12,446 nt of DNA from Pseudanabaena sp. UBA1465 (GCA_002325645.1 DCSN01000032.1:1-12446), one strand, 5' to 3'. Shown: positions 1 through 7,601, numbered from the stretch's first letter. Notes: generated from the letters alone by a model not told the origin. Program-made: numbers and translations.

Positions 1-116
1 CTTAGCTATTGCCACATATTAACTTTTGGTTAAGTTTAGATTATCTCTTTTTGCTTGTGTCTATATCTTGTCAGCCCTTAGCATACTGTTAATAAATCTA
101 AATATATTTTTACTAT

Positions 117-122
117 AGGGGG
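117..122 (+). promoter_or_regulatory. Ribosome binding site supporting a TTG start
   Basis: AGGGGG lies four bases before the TTG at 127. No in-frame ATG occurs until about residue 179 of the protein, so this purine run is the main support for starting the histidine kinase at TTG. The spacing is slightly short. No convincing -35/-10 pair was seen in bases 1-116, which are A/T-rich. Confidence 0.5.
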
Positions 123-126
123 CAGC

Positions 127-2106
127 TTGGTTAAATCAGTATTACTTGCTCAGTTGTCAGAGGAGCAATCGTTGATATGGCACAAATCCTTGTCGTCTCA
201 CCAGATTGAAGTGTGGGCAGCACCTGAATCCCAAGATTTAATTAAAGTACTTGATCAAAAGCATCAAGCCCAGCAAAGTTTGCCAGATCTGATCATTTCT
301 GATATTGGCGTGAGACATGTAGGCGGAACCTCTTTATTGGCTACCGAACTATGTAAATGGTGTGCCGATCATGCCCCTCAAGTAAAAGTTCTGCTCGTAA
401 ACCCTCGACAAGTCCAAATTAAAGAAGTAGAAAAACGCTGGGCGACCCGTCGTGGCGCAATTGACCTACTGCCAAAAATATCCGTAGATAACTTTAATGC
501 TGCCTTTTCGGTTGCCGCACAGGCTTTACAGCTAGAAATTAAGGCGGACGAATTACAAACTGCGATCAACGGTCTAAAGTGGCAACAGTATCAGCCAGAT
601 CGCGGAACTGTTCAAGGTAAAAATATTAGGCAAACCGCAACTGAAGAATTAGCGCGTAAAATGGCAATGATTCCTTTGATGGTGATGACAAGTGAACCTG
701 AAACACCATCAAAGGATAATTTGTCGGTAGAAGATACCAAAAATCAATTAGCTCTAGATTCGACTGTATCTGCACTCAATCTCTATGAACTTCAGATTGA
801 TTTAGAGCAGACTGGGGCGATCGCTCGTAAGTTTTTTCAAGATAATCCACTTTTGCCAGCACTCATCCTCTACGATCAAGGCAAATATATCGGAATGCTG
901 TCCCGCCGCAGGTTTCTTGAATGTCTAAGCCGCCCCTATGCAATTGAGTTATTTACTAAACGCCCCTTGAGAGTTCTTTATGAGCAAACACAATCAGAAA
1001 TTTTGCAATTACATGGCAATACGCCCATTGTGATGGCATCGCAGATGGCTCTCGGACGGACTAGTGATGAAATTTATGAGCCTGTGGTTGTGCATCTAGA
1101 AGGCGATATTTACTCTATATTGGATATTCATGACCTTTTACAAGCCCAGTCTCATATCCATGAACTAGCAACCAAGCTATTGCGGGAGCAGACTCAATCT
1201 ACTATGTTCCAAACTGAGAAAATGGCAAGTTTGGGGCAGATTGTGGCTGAAGTATCCCATGATATTCGGAATCCTGTATCGGCAATTTATGGTAATACTG
1301 AGTGCCTCTTGACTTACATTGAAGGGGTGATGCAGATTTTGAGGGTTTACGAGAAGGAATATGGAACATCATCTCCAGTTATTAGCGAAACCTTAGAACA
1401 AGTTGATTGGGATTTTGTCCGTTCAGATTTACCGCAGGTGGTACGAAGTATTCAATCTGGATCAAAATATCTGCGGCGCTTAGTGGATACCCTGCAAGGG
1501 CTATCGCACATGCAAGATCATGCTAACCCAGAGCCGCTTGATTTGCTGGAATGTGTAGATAGTAGCTTGACGATTCTCAGTGGTCGAGTTAGAAATGTCC
1601 AGATCGTGAAGAATTACATTAATCTTCCTAAAGTCAATGGATATAGCGATCGCGTAGTTCAGGTGTTTATGAACTTGATTAGTAATTCTCTGGATGCCTT
1701 AGTAGATTTGCTCTCTAATCCTGAGTTAGTCAAGCAACGCGATCAGGCTATTTATCGAGGTGAAGATGGTTTGAGTTCAAGCAATGTTCAAACTCTGTCT
1801 AGCGTTGCATGGCAGCCTTTAGTGATGATTTCCGCCGCGATCGCCGAAATCGATAATCGCAACTGGGTATCCATCAAGATTTCGGACAATGGTATTGGCA
1901 TTCCCAAAGAAATTCAGGATCGGATTTTTGATAATTTCTTTACGACTAAGGGTCAATCTAAGGGTACTGGCTTAGGTTTAGCAATTTGCCATCAAATTAT
2001 TACCCAACAGCACAATGGCAAAATCGTATTGCGATCGCCTTATCTTAATCATCAAGGTGATGTCACGATTGGCACTGAATTTGAAGTACTGTTGCCAATT
2101 CACTAA
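127..2106 (+). CDS. Soluble sensor histidine kinase with degenerate receiver and CBS-like domains
   Basis: This 659-residue protein should autophosphorylate on histidine and pass the phosphate to an unidentified response regulator. Residues 1-135 resemble a receiver domain: PDLIISDI places a candidate phospho-acceptor at D59, and LLPK gives the conserved lysine K117. However, the usual acidic pair after strand 1 is replaced by LLAQLS, and N92 stands where Thr/Ser is usual. Residues about 210-340 look like a CBS-pair-like module (NPLLPALILYDQGKYIGMLS, then a second half ending in YSILDIHDLL). A short helix leads to the kinase core: H-box SHDIRNPVSAI with H378, N-box NLISNSLDAL with N520, G1 DNGIGIP (587-593), F-box FDNFF (601-605) and G2 KGTGLGLAI (612-620). 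No membrane segment is seen, so it is probably cytoplasmic. The insert at about 529-562, between N-box and G1, is longer than usual. The input signal is unknown. Confidence 0.93.
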   Translation: MVKSVLLAQLSEEQSLIWHKSLSSHQIEVWAAPESQDLIKVLDQKHQAQQSLPDLIISDIGVRHVGGTSLLATELCKWCADHAPQVKVLLVNPRQVQIKEVEKRWATRRGAIDLLPKISVDNFNAAFSVAAQALQLEIKADELQTAINGLKWQQYQPDRGTVQGKNIRQTATEELARKMAMIPLMVMTSEPETPSKDNLSVEDTKNQLALDSTVSALNLYELQIDLEQTGAIARKFFQDNPLLPALILYDQGKYIGMLSRRRFLECLSRPYAIELFTKRPLRVLYEQTQSEILQLHGNTPIVMASQMALGRTSDEIYEPVVVHLEGDIYSILDIHDLLQAQSHIHELATKLLREQTQSTMFQTEKMASLGQIVAEVSHDIRNPVSAIYGNTECLLTYIEGVMQILRVYEKEYGTSSPVISETLEQVDWDFVRSDLPQVVRSIQSGSKYLRRLVDTLQGLSHMQDHANPEPLDLLECVDSSLTILSGRVRNVQIVKNYINLPKVNGYSDRVVQVFMNLISNSLDALVDLLSNPELVKQRDQAIYRGEDGLSSSNVQTLSSVAWQPLVMISAAIAEIDNRNWVSIKISDNGIGIPKEIQDRIFDNFFTTKGQSKGTGLGLAICHQIITQQHNGKIVLRSPYLNHQGDVTIGTEFEVLLPIH

Positions 2107-2110
2107 AAAA

Positions 2111-2134
2111 CTCCCGCCTACGGCGTGAGCTTTT
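2111..2134 (+). terminator. Short hairpin after the histidine kinase gene
   Basis: CTCCCGCC (2111-2118) pairs with GGCGTGAG (2122-2129), with one mismatch and a TAC loop. CTTTT follows and a run of A precedes. It starts four bases after the kinase stop and stands immediately before a much stronger hairpin, so it may be the first of two tandem terminators or just a structured spacer. Confidence 0.45.
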
Positions 2135-2144
2135 CTAAAAAGGC

Positions 2145-2178
2145 AAGACAGGCGGCGCATTGCGCCGCCTGTCTTTTT
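2145..2178. terminator. Strong, probably bidirectional Rho-independent terminator
   Basis: A perfect 15-base inverted repeat (2145-2159 and 2161-2175, core GGCGGCGCA/TGCGCCGCC) is followed on the plus strand by TTTTT (2174-2178), a classical terminator for the histidine kinase. On the minus strand the stem begins one base after the flavoprotein stop codon and is followed, after GCC, by TTTTT (2141-2137), so it can also end that gene. The two convergent genes appear to share it. Confidence 0.85.
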
Positions 2179-3889
2179 AATAATTACTAGCTGTTTTACG
2201 ATGATGAACTGCGGTTAAACCGTTAGATTGCAAGAGTTTGCCATTTTCAATGATCGCATAAATTAACCAATGATCGCCACATTCCATCCGTTGCGCGACT
2301 CGGCATTCTAGATAGGCTAAACCTTCGCTGAGGATCAATCCACCAATTGTTTCTTCAGACTGGACATCAATGAAGCGATCTTCCCCTGGGGCAAATTTTT
2401 TCATGAAGTGTTTGCGGACTTGTTTGCCCTGTTCGAGGATATTTAAGACAAAGCGATCGCCCTCATACAGATAGGACTCGATCGCCCGATCCTTGGCAAC
2501 AGCAACAGTAATTCCAGGGGGATTAAAAGTGGCTTGTGATACCCATGAGGCAAGCATCGCCGTAGAGATTTCACCACGCTTTACGGTCAAGACGCAGAGC
2601 GAACCAACAATCCGACCCACAGCTTGCTCAACGGTACTACCTGGATTTAAGGTGGTGCGAACTTTTTTGGCGCGTTTAAGGGCTTGAGCAAAGTCTGTCC
2701 CTGTTTCTTCGCAAACCCGTAAAGTTGCTTCCGTGGGCGTAAATTTGATCCGAATTGGTTCAAAGGCGAGGGTATAACCCGCATCCTTAAGTTTTCCAGA
2801 AATAATATCCACTGCTTCACCACTCCATCCGTAGGAACCAAATACACCCGCTTGATAGCTCTTGGTGGCAGTAGATAGCACGATTCCTAAGGCAGTTTGG
2901 ACTTGGGTGGGTAAATGTCCGCCTAGGGTGGGCGAACCGATCAAGAATCCCGATGATTTTTCGATCGCCGCCTTAATTTCCTCTGGTTCCGCACTTTCGC
3001 AATTAATCAACTCAACGGACACCCCTGCTTTGGTGATGCCCCGCGCCAGTGCATTGGCGATCGTGGTGGTGTTTCCATAGGCGGAGGCGAATAGTAGAGC
3101 GACGGAAATATTTTGTTGCTTTTGGCTTTCACTCCATTGACGATAGAGCTTTAATAATTCGTGCGCTCCGTAGCGCACCATAGGACCATGCCCAGGGGCA
3201 TAGAAACTAACAGGAATATCGATTAGTTTGTCGAGAGCCGATTCCACCTGACGGACTTGGTTTGCCATGGTGCTATCAAAGTAATAGCGGCGATCGCCTA
3301 GCAGTTGGCTCCAGCCTTCGTCAAATACTTGATCACCGCAAACATGAGCGCCAAAAAATTTATCAGTATATAAAATCTGGGTTTTGGAGTCGTAGGTGCA
3401 AAGCTGATCGGGATGACGAGGTGTCGAGGTAGGAATAAATTTGAGAACATGACCTTTGCCCAGATCGAGAACTTCTTCACCGCGCACCACTTGGATTTTG
3501 AGCCGATCGCCATAGGTTTCCTCTAGATTTTGACGTAAGGCGATCGCCGCAGGGTTTGTGCAGACAAAGGTAAGGCGATTATTAATCTCTAGCAAAGCCT
3601 TGAGGGTCTCGATGCGGTTTTGGTTGACATGACCAAGAATTACATAACTAATATCGAGAATGTTGACCCGTTTGCGTAATTCATCTAGATAAATTTCTGT
3701 AAATGTCCCGCCAGGCGGATCGATCAAGGCTTGCAAATTGCCTTGAATGAGGAATGAGTTTGCTGTAGTTCCCTTTTCCAGAGCATATTCAATTTCAAAA
3801 CGGAGGCGATTCCAACTGCGCGATCGTAGAGCATAGGTTTCGTCAGCGATATAAATTACTTGGACATCACGCGGTTTATTATTAGGCAT
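2177..3889 (-). CDS. Diflavin flavoprotein, FlvA-type (Flv1/Flv2-like)
   Basis: This 570-residue flavodiiron-family protein has the three-domain cyanobacterial layout: metallo-beta-lactamase-like (about 10-250), flavodoxin (about 262-405, FMN loop SAYGNTTT at 269-276, then GSPTLGG and GSYGWSG) and a C-terminal flavin reductase domain (about 420-565). In cyanobacteria such proteins take electrons from the photosystem I side and reduce oxygen to water. The canonical HxExDH iron-binding motif reads H87-V-N89-Q-N91-R92 here. By alignment from memory the next His ligand is R158 and the bridging Asp is K177, while H234 (APGHGP) is kept. This pattern is known for Flv1 and Flv2, which work with an Flv3/Flv4 partner that has the full ligand set. 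No partner is adjacent. ATG at 3889 is preceded by GGGAG (3899-3903) at nine bases. I cannot separate Flv1 from Flv2 by eye. Confidence 0.93.
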   Translation of the reverse strand: MPNNKPRDVQVIYIADETYALRSRSWNRLRFEIEYALEKGTTANSFLIQGNLQALIDPPGGTFTEIYLDELRKRVNILDISYVILGHVNQNRIETLKALLEINNRLTFVCTNPAAIALRQNLEETYGDRLKIQVVRGEEVLDLGKGHVLKFIPTSTPRHPDQLCTYDSKTQILYTDKFFGAHVCGDQVFDEGWSQLLGDRRYYFDSTMANQVRQVESALDKLIDIPVSFYAPGHGPMVRYGAHELLKLYRQWSESQKQQNISVALLFASAYGNTTTIANALARGITKAGVSVELINCESAEPEEIKAAIEKSSGFLIGSPTLGGHLPTQVQTALGIVLSTATKSYQAGVFGSYGWSGEAVDIISGKLKDAGYTLAFEPIRIKFTPTEATLRVCEETGTDFAQALKRAKKVRTTLNPGSTVEQAVGRIVGSLCVLTVKRGEISTAMLASWVSQATFNPPGITVAVAKDRAIESYLYEGDRFVLNILEQGKQVRKHFMKKFAPGEDRFIDVQSEETIGGLILSEGLAYLECRVAQRMECGDHWLIYAIIENGKLLQSNGLTAVHHRKTASNY

Positions 3890-4283
3890 GATCGCTTGCT
3901 CCCAAATTCTAGACAGATGCTTTCTAGTTTACTGACTGTGGGGAACTACTAATCACTATAAAACCTGATGTTAGCAATAAAGAGTTAGTAATATGCTGCG
4001 TTTTGCGCGGCAAATAAAGGTCGGCGTATAGCCTAGGTTTTGCGCCAACACTTTATGGCTTTGCTGTATAATTGCTTCGCGCCTATGTGCCTAAGTTTTA
4101 GAATCTATTTAAAAATTGCCTTAGATCCCCCCCAGCCCCCCTTAAAAAGGGGGGAGAATTTAATTCCTCCCCCTTTTTAAGGGGGATTGAGGGGGATCCC
4201 TTAGAACGTTTACTACTAAAAAGTAATTCTTAAATGGTTTCTTGGATAACCTATGTTTAGACAACTAAAAAACACCCAAATTC
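3890..4283. other. Intergenic region between divergent flavoprotein and cysS genes
   Basis: No credible gene is seen in these 394 bases. The flavoprotein ribosome binding site GGGAG lies at 3899-3903 on the minus strand. Bases about 3990-4080 contain GTTTTGCGC twice (4000-4008 and 4037-4045) and a small GGC/GCC inverted repeat (4023-4033), perhaps a decayed dispersed repeat. TATAAT at 4067-4072 could be a -10 box for cysS, but no good -35 element stands at the right distance. The C/G-rich inverted repeat at 4124-4198 is listed separately. cysS has no clear Shine-Dalgarno sequence. Confidence 0.6.
4124..4198. repeat. MITE-like C/G-rich inverted repeat
   Basis: Two 37-base arms (4124-4160 and 4162-4198) are inverted copies with about five or six mismatches around a single central T. 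Each arm itself contains the short palindrome CCCCCTTAAAAAGGGGG. The unit is flanked by CCTTAGA at 4119-4125 and again at 4199-4205; the left copy overlaps the arm by two bases. The direct repeat looks like a target-site duplication. Repeats of this general sequence are, to my knowledge, widespread in intergenic DNA of many cyanobacteria. It encodes nothing. As RNA it would form a long hairpin in the cysS leader if transcription starts upstream of it. Confidence 0.75.
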
Positions 4284-5726
4284 ATGACCATTCGCATTTA
4301 CAACACGCTCACCAGACGCAAAGAAGACTTTATTCCCCTCGAAGCGGGAATTGTGAAAATGTATGTTTGTGGTGTAACAGTCTATGATTATTGCCATTTG
4401 GGTCATGCTAGAGCCTATATGGCTTGGGACATGGTTCGGCGCTATCTCGCGACAAAATATCAAGTTCAGTTTGTTCAGAATATTACAGATATTGATGACA
4501 AGATTCTGAAACGAGCCTTGGAAAGGGAAACAACTATGGAGGCGATCGCTAATCAATACATCGCCGCCTATGATCAAGATATGGCAAGGCTAAACATTGC
4601 TAAGGCTGATGACTATCCGCGTGCTACGGAGACAATCCCCGAAATTATTGAACTGATTCAGAAGTTAATCGATCAAGACTATGCCTATGCTTCAGGTGGG
4701 GATGTTTATTATGCAGTGCAGAAGTTTCCAAACTATGGGAAGTTGTCGGGACGAAAACTGGAAGATATGCAAGCAGGGGCAAGTGGTCGGGTTGATGAGC
4801 ATGAACCCCACAAGCGCTATCCCTTTGACTTTGCCCTCTGGAAAACCGCTAAACCTAATGAACCCTTTTGGGAATCGCCTTGGGGCAACGGTCGCCCAGG
4901 GTGGCATATTGAATGCTCGGCAATGGTGCGATCGCGTTTAGGCGATACCATTGATATTCATGCGGGCGGGATAGATTTACAATTTCCTCACCATGAGAAT
5001 GAAATTGCTCAGTCGGAAGCTGCTTTTCATAAGCCTTTAGCCCAATATTGGATGCACAATGGTTTTGTAAATATTGACGGTGAGAAGATGTCGAAATCAC
5101 TGCATAATTTCAAAACGATTCGTGATTTATTAAGCTATTTCGATCCAATGGCAATCCGTTTATTCACCCTCCAAGCCCAATATCGTCAACCGATAGATTT
5201 TACGGAAGAGGCGATTAATGCTGCTACAAAGGGATGGGAAACCATTCGCGAAAGCATGTTGTTTGCTCTAGATTTTGGTACAAAACTTGGTTGGCAAAAT
5301 CTAGAAGTTCCATCTCGACAGGAAGTTATAGATGCGATCGCTGGTTTTGAAGAGGCTATGGATGATGATTTTAATACTTCTGTAGCTTTGTCCTATGTAT
5401 TTGAATTAGCTAAGAAATTACGCGCAGAGCGTAATACATTGGTATATTCAGGCAAATCAGAAACTAGTGCGGAAGTTCTATTTCAAGAATGGCAAGCCCT
5501 CAGTTACATGACTAATGTATTAGGTTTTGTGGCAGATATTCGCGATCGCCAAGTCGCTTCTGATAGTATCACTGAATCCCAAATTGAAGCTTTAATTCAA
5601 CAACGGATTGAGGCGAAGAAGGCGAAAAATTATCAAGAGGGCGATCGCATTCGTGATGAATTGAAAGCGTTAGGGATTACCCTAGTTGATCAAAAAGATG
5701 GCACAACACGCTGGCTTAGAACCTAA
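4284..5726 (+). CDS. cysS: Cysteinyl-tRNA synthetase
   Basis: This cytoplasmic class I aminoacyl-tRNA synthetase joins cysteine to tRNA-Cys using ATP. Its 480 residues fit the usual length. The class I signatures are present: HLGH (38-41, the HIGH motif) after the typical YVCGVTVYDYC block, and KMSKS (268-272). The zinc site that discriminates cysteine is intact, with C29, C211 (GWHIECSAM), H236 and E240 (FPHHENE). The C-terminal third is the helical anticodon-binding part and includes the conserved RxxAKxxKNYxxxDxIRxxL stretch (441-460). The start ATG fits the conserved N-terminus (MTIRIYNTLTRRKE). No Shine-Dalgarno sequence is obvious. It stands alone on the plus strand, with the small DUF4253-like gene 50 bases downstream and possibly co-transcribed. 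Confidence 0.98.
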   Translation: MTIRIYNTLTRRKEDFIPLEAGIVKMYVCGVTVYDYCHLGHARAYMAWDMVRRYLATKYQVQFVQNITDIDDKILKRALERETTMEAIANQYIAAYDQDMARLNIAKADDYPRATETIPEIIELIQKLIDQDYAYASGGDVYYAVQKFPNYGKLSGRKLEDMQAGASGRVDEHEPHKRYPFDFALWKTAKPNEPFWESPWGNGRPGWHIECSAMVRSRLGDTIDIHAGGIDLQFPHHENEIAQSEAAFHKPLAQYWMHNGFVNIDGEKMSKSLHNFKTIRDLLSYFDPMAIRLFTLQAQYRQPIDFTEEAINAATKGWETIRESMLFALDFGTKLGWQNLEVPSRQEVIDAIAGFEEAMDDDFNTSVALSYVFELAKKLRAERNTLVYSGKSETSAEVLFQEWQALSYMTNVLGFVADIRDRQVASDSITESQIEALIQQRIEAKKAKNYQEGDRIRDELKALGITLVDQKDGTTRWLRT

Positions 5727-5776
5727 TACGGGAGGCGCGAATCGCTGTTCCTATTAACTTTGAATTGGATAAATCT

Positions 5777-6175
5777 ATGGATAAATATCAACAGTTAAGA
5801 GATGTCGGTACAAATGGCGATAATTATGATCTGAGTACTGACGATTTGATTGAGCAATTTCAGTATTGGGATACTCAGTATGGAATTGAACTCAGTGAGG
5901 TGGAATTTGATGCTGTGACAGTGATTTTTAAGGAGCTTCCTGAAGATTTAAATGAACTAGCGATCGAGATCTATGAGTTCTGTCCCGATACTATCGATCA
6001 ACATTTTGGCTGTTTTGCGGAGGCGATCGCGGTGATGGAAGAGTTTGATCAGGATGTTGCTAAAAATATCCAAGCCTTGATCAAAGATATTGATTTTAAC
6101 GATGAGGACTATGGATTTGAGCTATTAAAGCGATCGCTTGCCATTAACAAAGCTGTGGCGCTGTGGTGGGATTAA
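5777..6175 (+). CDS. Small acidic protein, DUF4253-like
   Basis: This is a 132-residue, strongly acidic, probably cytoplasmic protein of unknown function. The C-terminal pattern resembles what I recall of the DUF4253 family: a YWDTQYGIELSEVEFD block, an A-x-E-x-Y-E-FCPD-x-x-x-Q motif (about 62-75) and a chain ending in LWWD. A longer insertion than usual seems to lie between FCPD and the terminal WWD. No membrane segment or signal peptide is seen. ATG at 5777 is preferred over the in-frame TTG at 5765, because the TTG lies in a 12-base near-tandem duplication that repeats the MDK codons. It follows cysS on the same strand, and its last 32 bases overlap the end of the convergent methyltransferase gene. 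The family assignment is from memory of the motif and should be checked by profile search. Confidence 0.75.
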   Translation: MDKYQQLRDVGTNGDNYDLSTDDLIEQFQYWDTQYGIELSEVEFDAVTVIFKELPEDLNELAIEIYEFCPDTIDQHFGCFAEAIAVMEEFDQDVAKNIQALIKDIDFNDEDYGFELLKRSLAINKAVALWWD

Positions 6176-7466
6176 CTAAAAGATTTCTTTTAATTCGGGA
6201 TTCGATGACATGAGCATCAACACCAAATTTTTCGGCGGCGGCTACCATTTTAATTTGTAACACATCAGAATTTTTTAGAATAATTTCTTCAGATGGTGTA
6301 CTTAGCTCTACGCCTAACACTTCAATTAGTTGAGCAGCGACGGCTCTGGCTAGTAATGGCGGGACTGAATTACCAATTTGGCGGAATCCATGCCATTTTG
6401 TGCTGTGAAAACGAAACCAGTCAGGATAGGAATGTAATCTGGCAGCCTCGCGGACGGTGATACAACGCGGTTGTTCGGGATGAATTGGGCGGGGGGCGGT
6501 AAATGCACCACGATTGCTGGGAGTGCCAGCCCTGAGCGTGTTACAGATACCATCAGGATCGAGTTTTAAAAATCTGCTAATTTTCTCAACTTCTCCATTG
6601 GCTGTGGTGCGAAAACGGGCGATCGAGGTTTCGCCATGCACAGTACCAATGCTTGAAGTCAACAACTTAGCATCGTATTTGCGGGGATAGGCGAGATTAT
6701 GGGGATCGGATTTTAAATTGCGTAAATACTCACTGTAGAGGCTTTTCGGTTTTCGATAGGTAGCTACACACCAATCGCGATCGCTTAATTCCTTATGTTT
6801 AGTCACATCTGGCAAATCGGCGATCGCCTCTTTTACGGTCGGACTATCGGGCAAATCAACAAGATTTTGAGAAATACGTTTGGCTTTGGCGGGTTTGGTA
6901 ATCGGTGATGGATAAGTGGGAAGTTGTAACCCTTGACGACAGCCGATCAGAAATAATCTTTCACGGTGCTGGGGTACACCAAAATGAGAAGCATCAAGCA
7001 CTTGGTAAGGACTAAGAATGTCATAGCCATTTTCCTTAAAGCTCTCGATGACTTCATCTAAAAATTGTCGATGATTGCCTAACGTCAGACCTTTGACATT
7101 TTCCATCACAAAATATTTAGCATTTAGTTCTTTGACTAAACGCATAAAATGTGAAACTAGCTGATTGCGGGGATCATCAAAGGCGCGTTTCCCCATCATC
7201 GAAAAACCTTGGCAGGGTGGACCACCAAATACAATATCCACTTCGCGATCGCCTATTTTTGATTTTTCACGAATTTCAGTCCCTGATATATTCGTGACAC
7301 TGGCGCAAATTGCTGTCCACATCGGGAAATTATATTCATGGGTAGCGCAATGGATTGGATCAATTTCTACAGCCGCAAGTACATCAAATCCCGCTTGCTC
7401 AAAGCCCAAGGTCATTCCACCCACACCCGCAAACAAGTCCACCGCGATCGGTCGTTGATTTCCCAT
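6144..7466 (-). CDS. DNA (cytosine-5-)-methyltransferase, apparently solitary
   Basis: This 440-residue enzyme should transfer a methyl group from S-adenosylmethionine to C5 of cytosine in a specific DNA sequence. Counting from the chosen start, the C5-MTase motifs occur in order: motif I DLFAGVGGMTLGF (about 10-22), motif IV GGPPCQGFS with catalytic C85, motif VI ENV (122-124), motif VIII QHRERLFLIG (166-175), a target-recognition region (about 180-325), then ITVREAARLHSYPDWF and the motif X-like QIGNSVPP (363-370). A C-terminal tail of about 55 residues follows. ATG at 7466 is chosen because it directly precedes the DLFAG block; an in-frame TTG at 7484 would add six residues. No endonuclease gene is adjacent. 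A cyanobacterial solitary C5-MTase, M.Ssp6803I (slr0214), targets CGATCG, the HIP1 core. That this is its orthologue is inference. Confidence 0.95.
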   Translation of the reverse strand: MGNQRPIAVDLFAGVGGMTLGFEQAGFDVLAAVEIDPIHCATHEYNFPMWTAICASVTNISGTEIREKSKIGDREVDIVFGGPPCQGFSMMGKRAFDDPRNQLVSHFMRLVKELNAKYFVMENVKGLTLGNHRQFLDEVIESFKENGYDILSPYQVLDASHFGVPQHRERLFLIGCRQGLQLPTYPSPITKPAKAKRISQNLVDLPDSPTVKEAIADLPDVTKHKELSDRDWCVATYRKPKSLYSEYLRNLKSDPHNLAYPRKYDAKLLTSSIGTVHGETSIARFRTTANGEVEKISRFLKLDPDGICNTLRAGTPSNRGAFTAPRPIHPEQPRCITVREAARLHSYPDWFRFHSTKWHGFRQIGNSVPPLLARAVAAQLIEVLGVELSTPSEEIILKNSDVLQIKMVAAAEKFGVDAHVIESRIKRNLLVNPTTAPQLC

Positions 7467-7523
7467 AGTTAAAGCATTTACCAAAGCATCTACATATCAG
7501 AATAGATACTTTATACCAAAACC

Positions 7524-7544
7524 AAAAATGGCGTAGCCATTTTT
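7524..7544. repeat. Small perfect hairpin upstream of the methyltransferase gene
   Basis: AAAAATGGC (7524-7532) and GCCATTTTT (7536-7544) are perfect inverted arms around GTA. T-runs at the ends make it terminator-like on either strand. It lies about 58 bases upstream of the methyltransferase start, so it could be a second terminator for the transporter operon or part of the methyltransferase leader. Confidence 0.5.
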
Positions 7545-7601
7545 AGTTTTAAAAAACTTTACTAGGTTTGTTTTTTAACCTATAGAAATTTGAACAGAAA
7601 T

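Noticed and set aside
68..95. Promoter TTGTCA with TAATAA at 16 bases for the histidine kinase
   Set aside because: The match is weak in an A/T-rich stretch and would be expected by chance.
4124..4198. Rho-independent terminator
   Set aside because: No gene transcribes towards it from either side, since flanking genes diverge. The nested repeat and flanking direct repeats fit a dispersed element better.
3890..4283. Possible tRNA or small RNA gene in the flv-cysS gap
   Set aside because: The inverted repeats do not fold as a cloverleaf, no T-loop consensus is present, and the structure is explained by a dispersed repeat.
4257..4577. Open reading frame of 106 codons on the minus strand opposite the start of cysS
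   Set aside because: It lies entirely against the conserved N-terminal part of cysS apart from a short overhang, has no recognisable motif and is best explained as a shadow frame.
6144..7466. Restriction-modification or other defence island around the methyltransferase
   Set aside because: Neighbours are a DUF4253-like gene, cysS and transport genes. No endonuclease, helicase or phage-related gene is visible.
7467..7484. Six-codon extension of the methyltransferase from TTG 7484
   Set aside because: ATG 7466 directly precedes the conserved DLFAG block and neither start has a clear ribosome binding site. The longer form stays possible.
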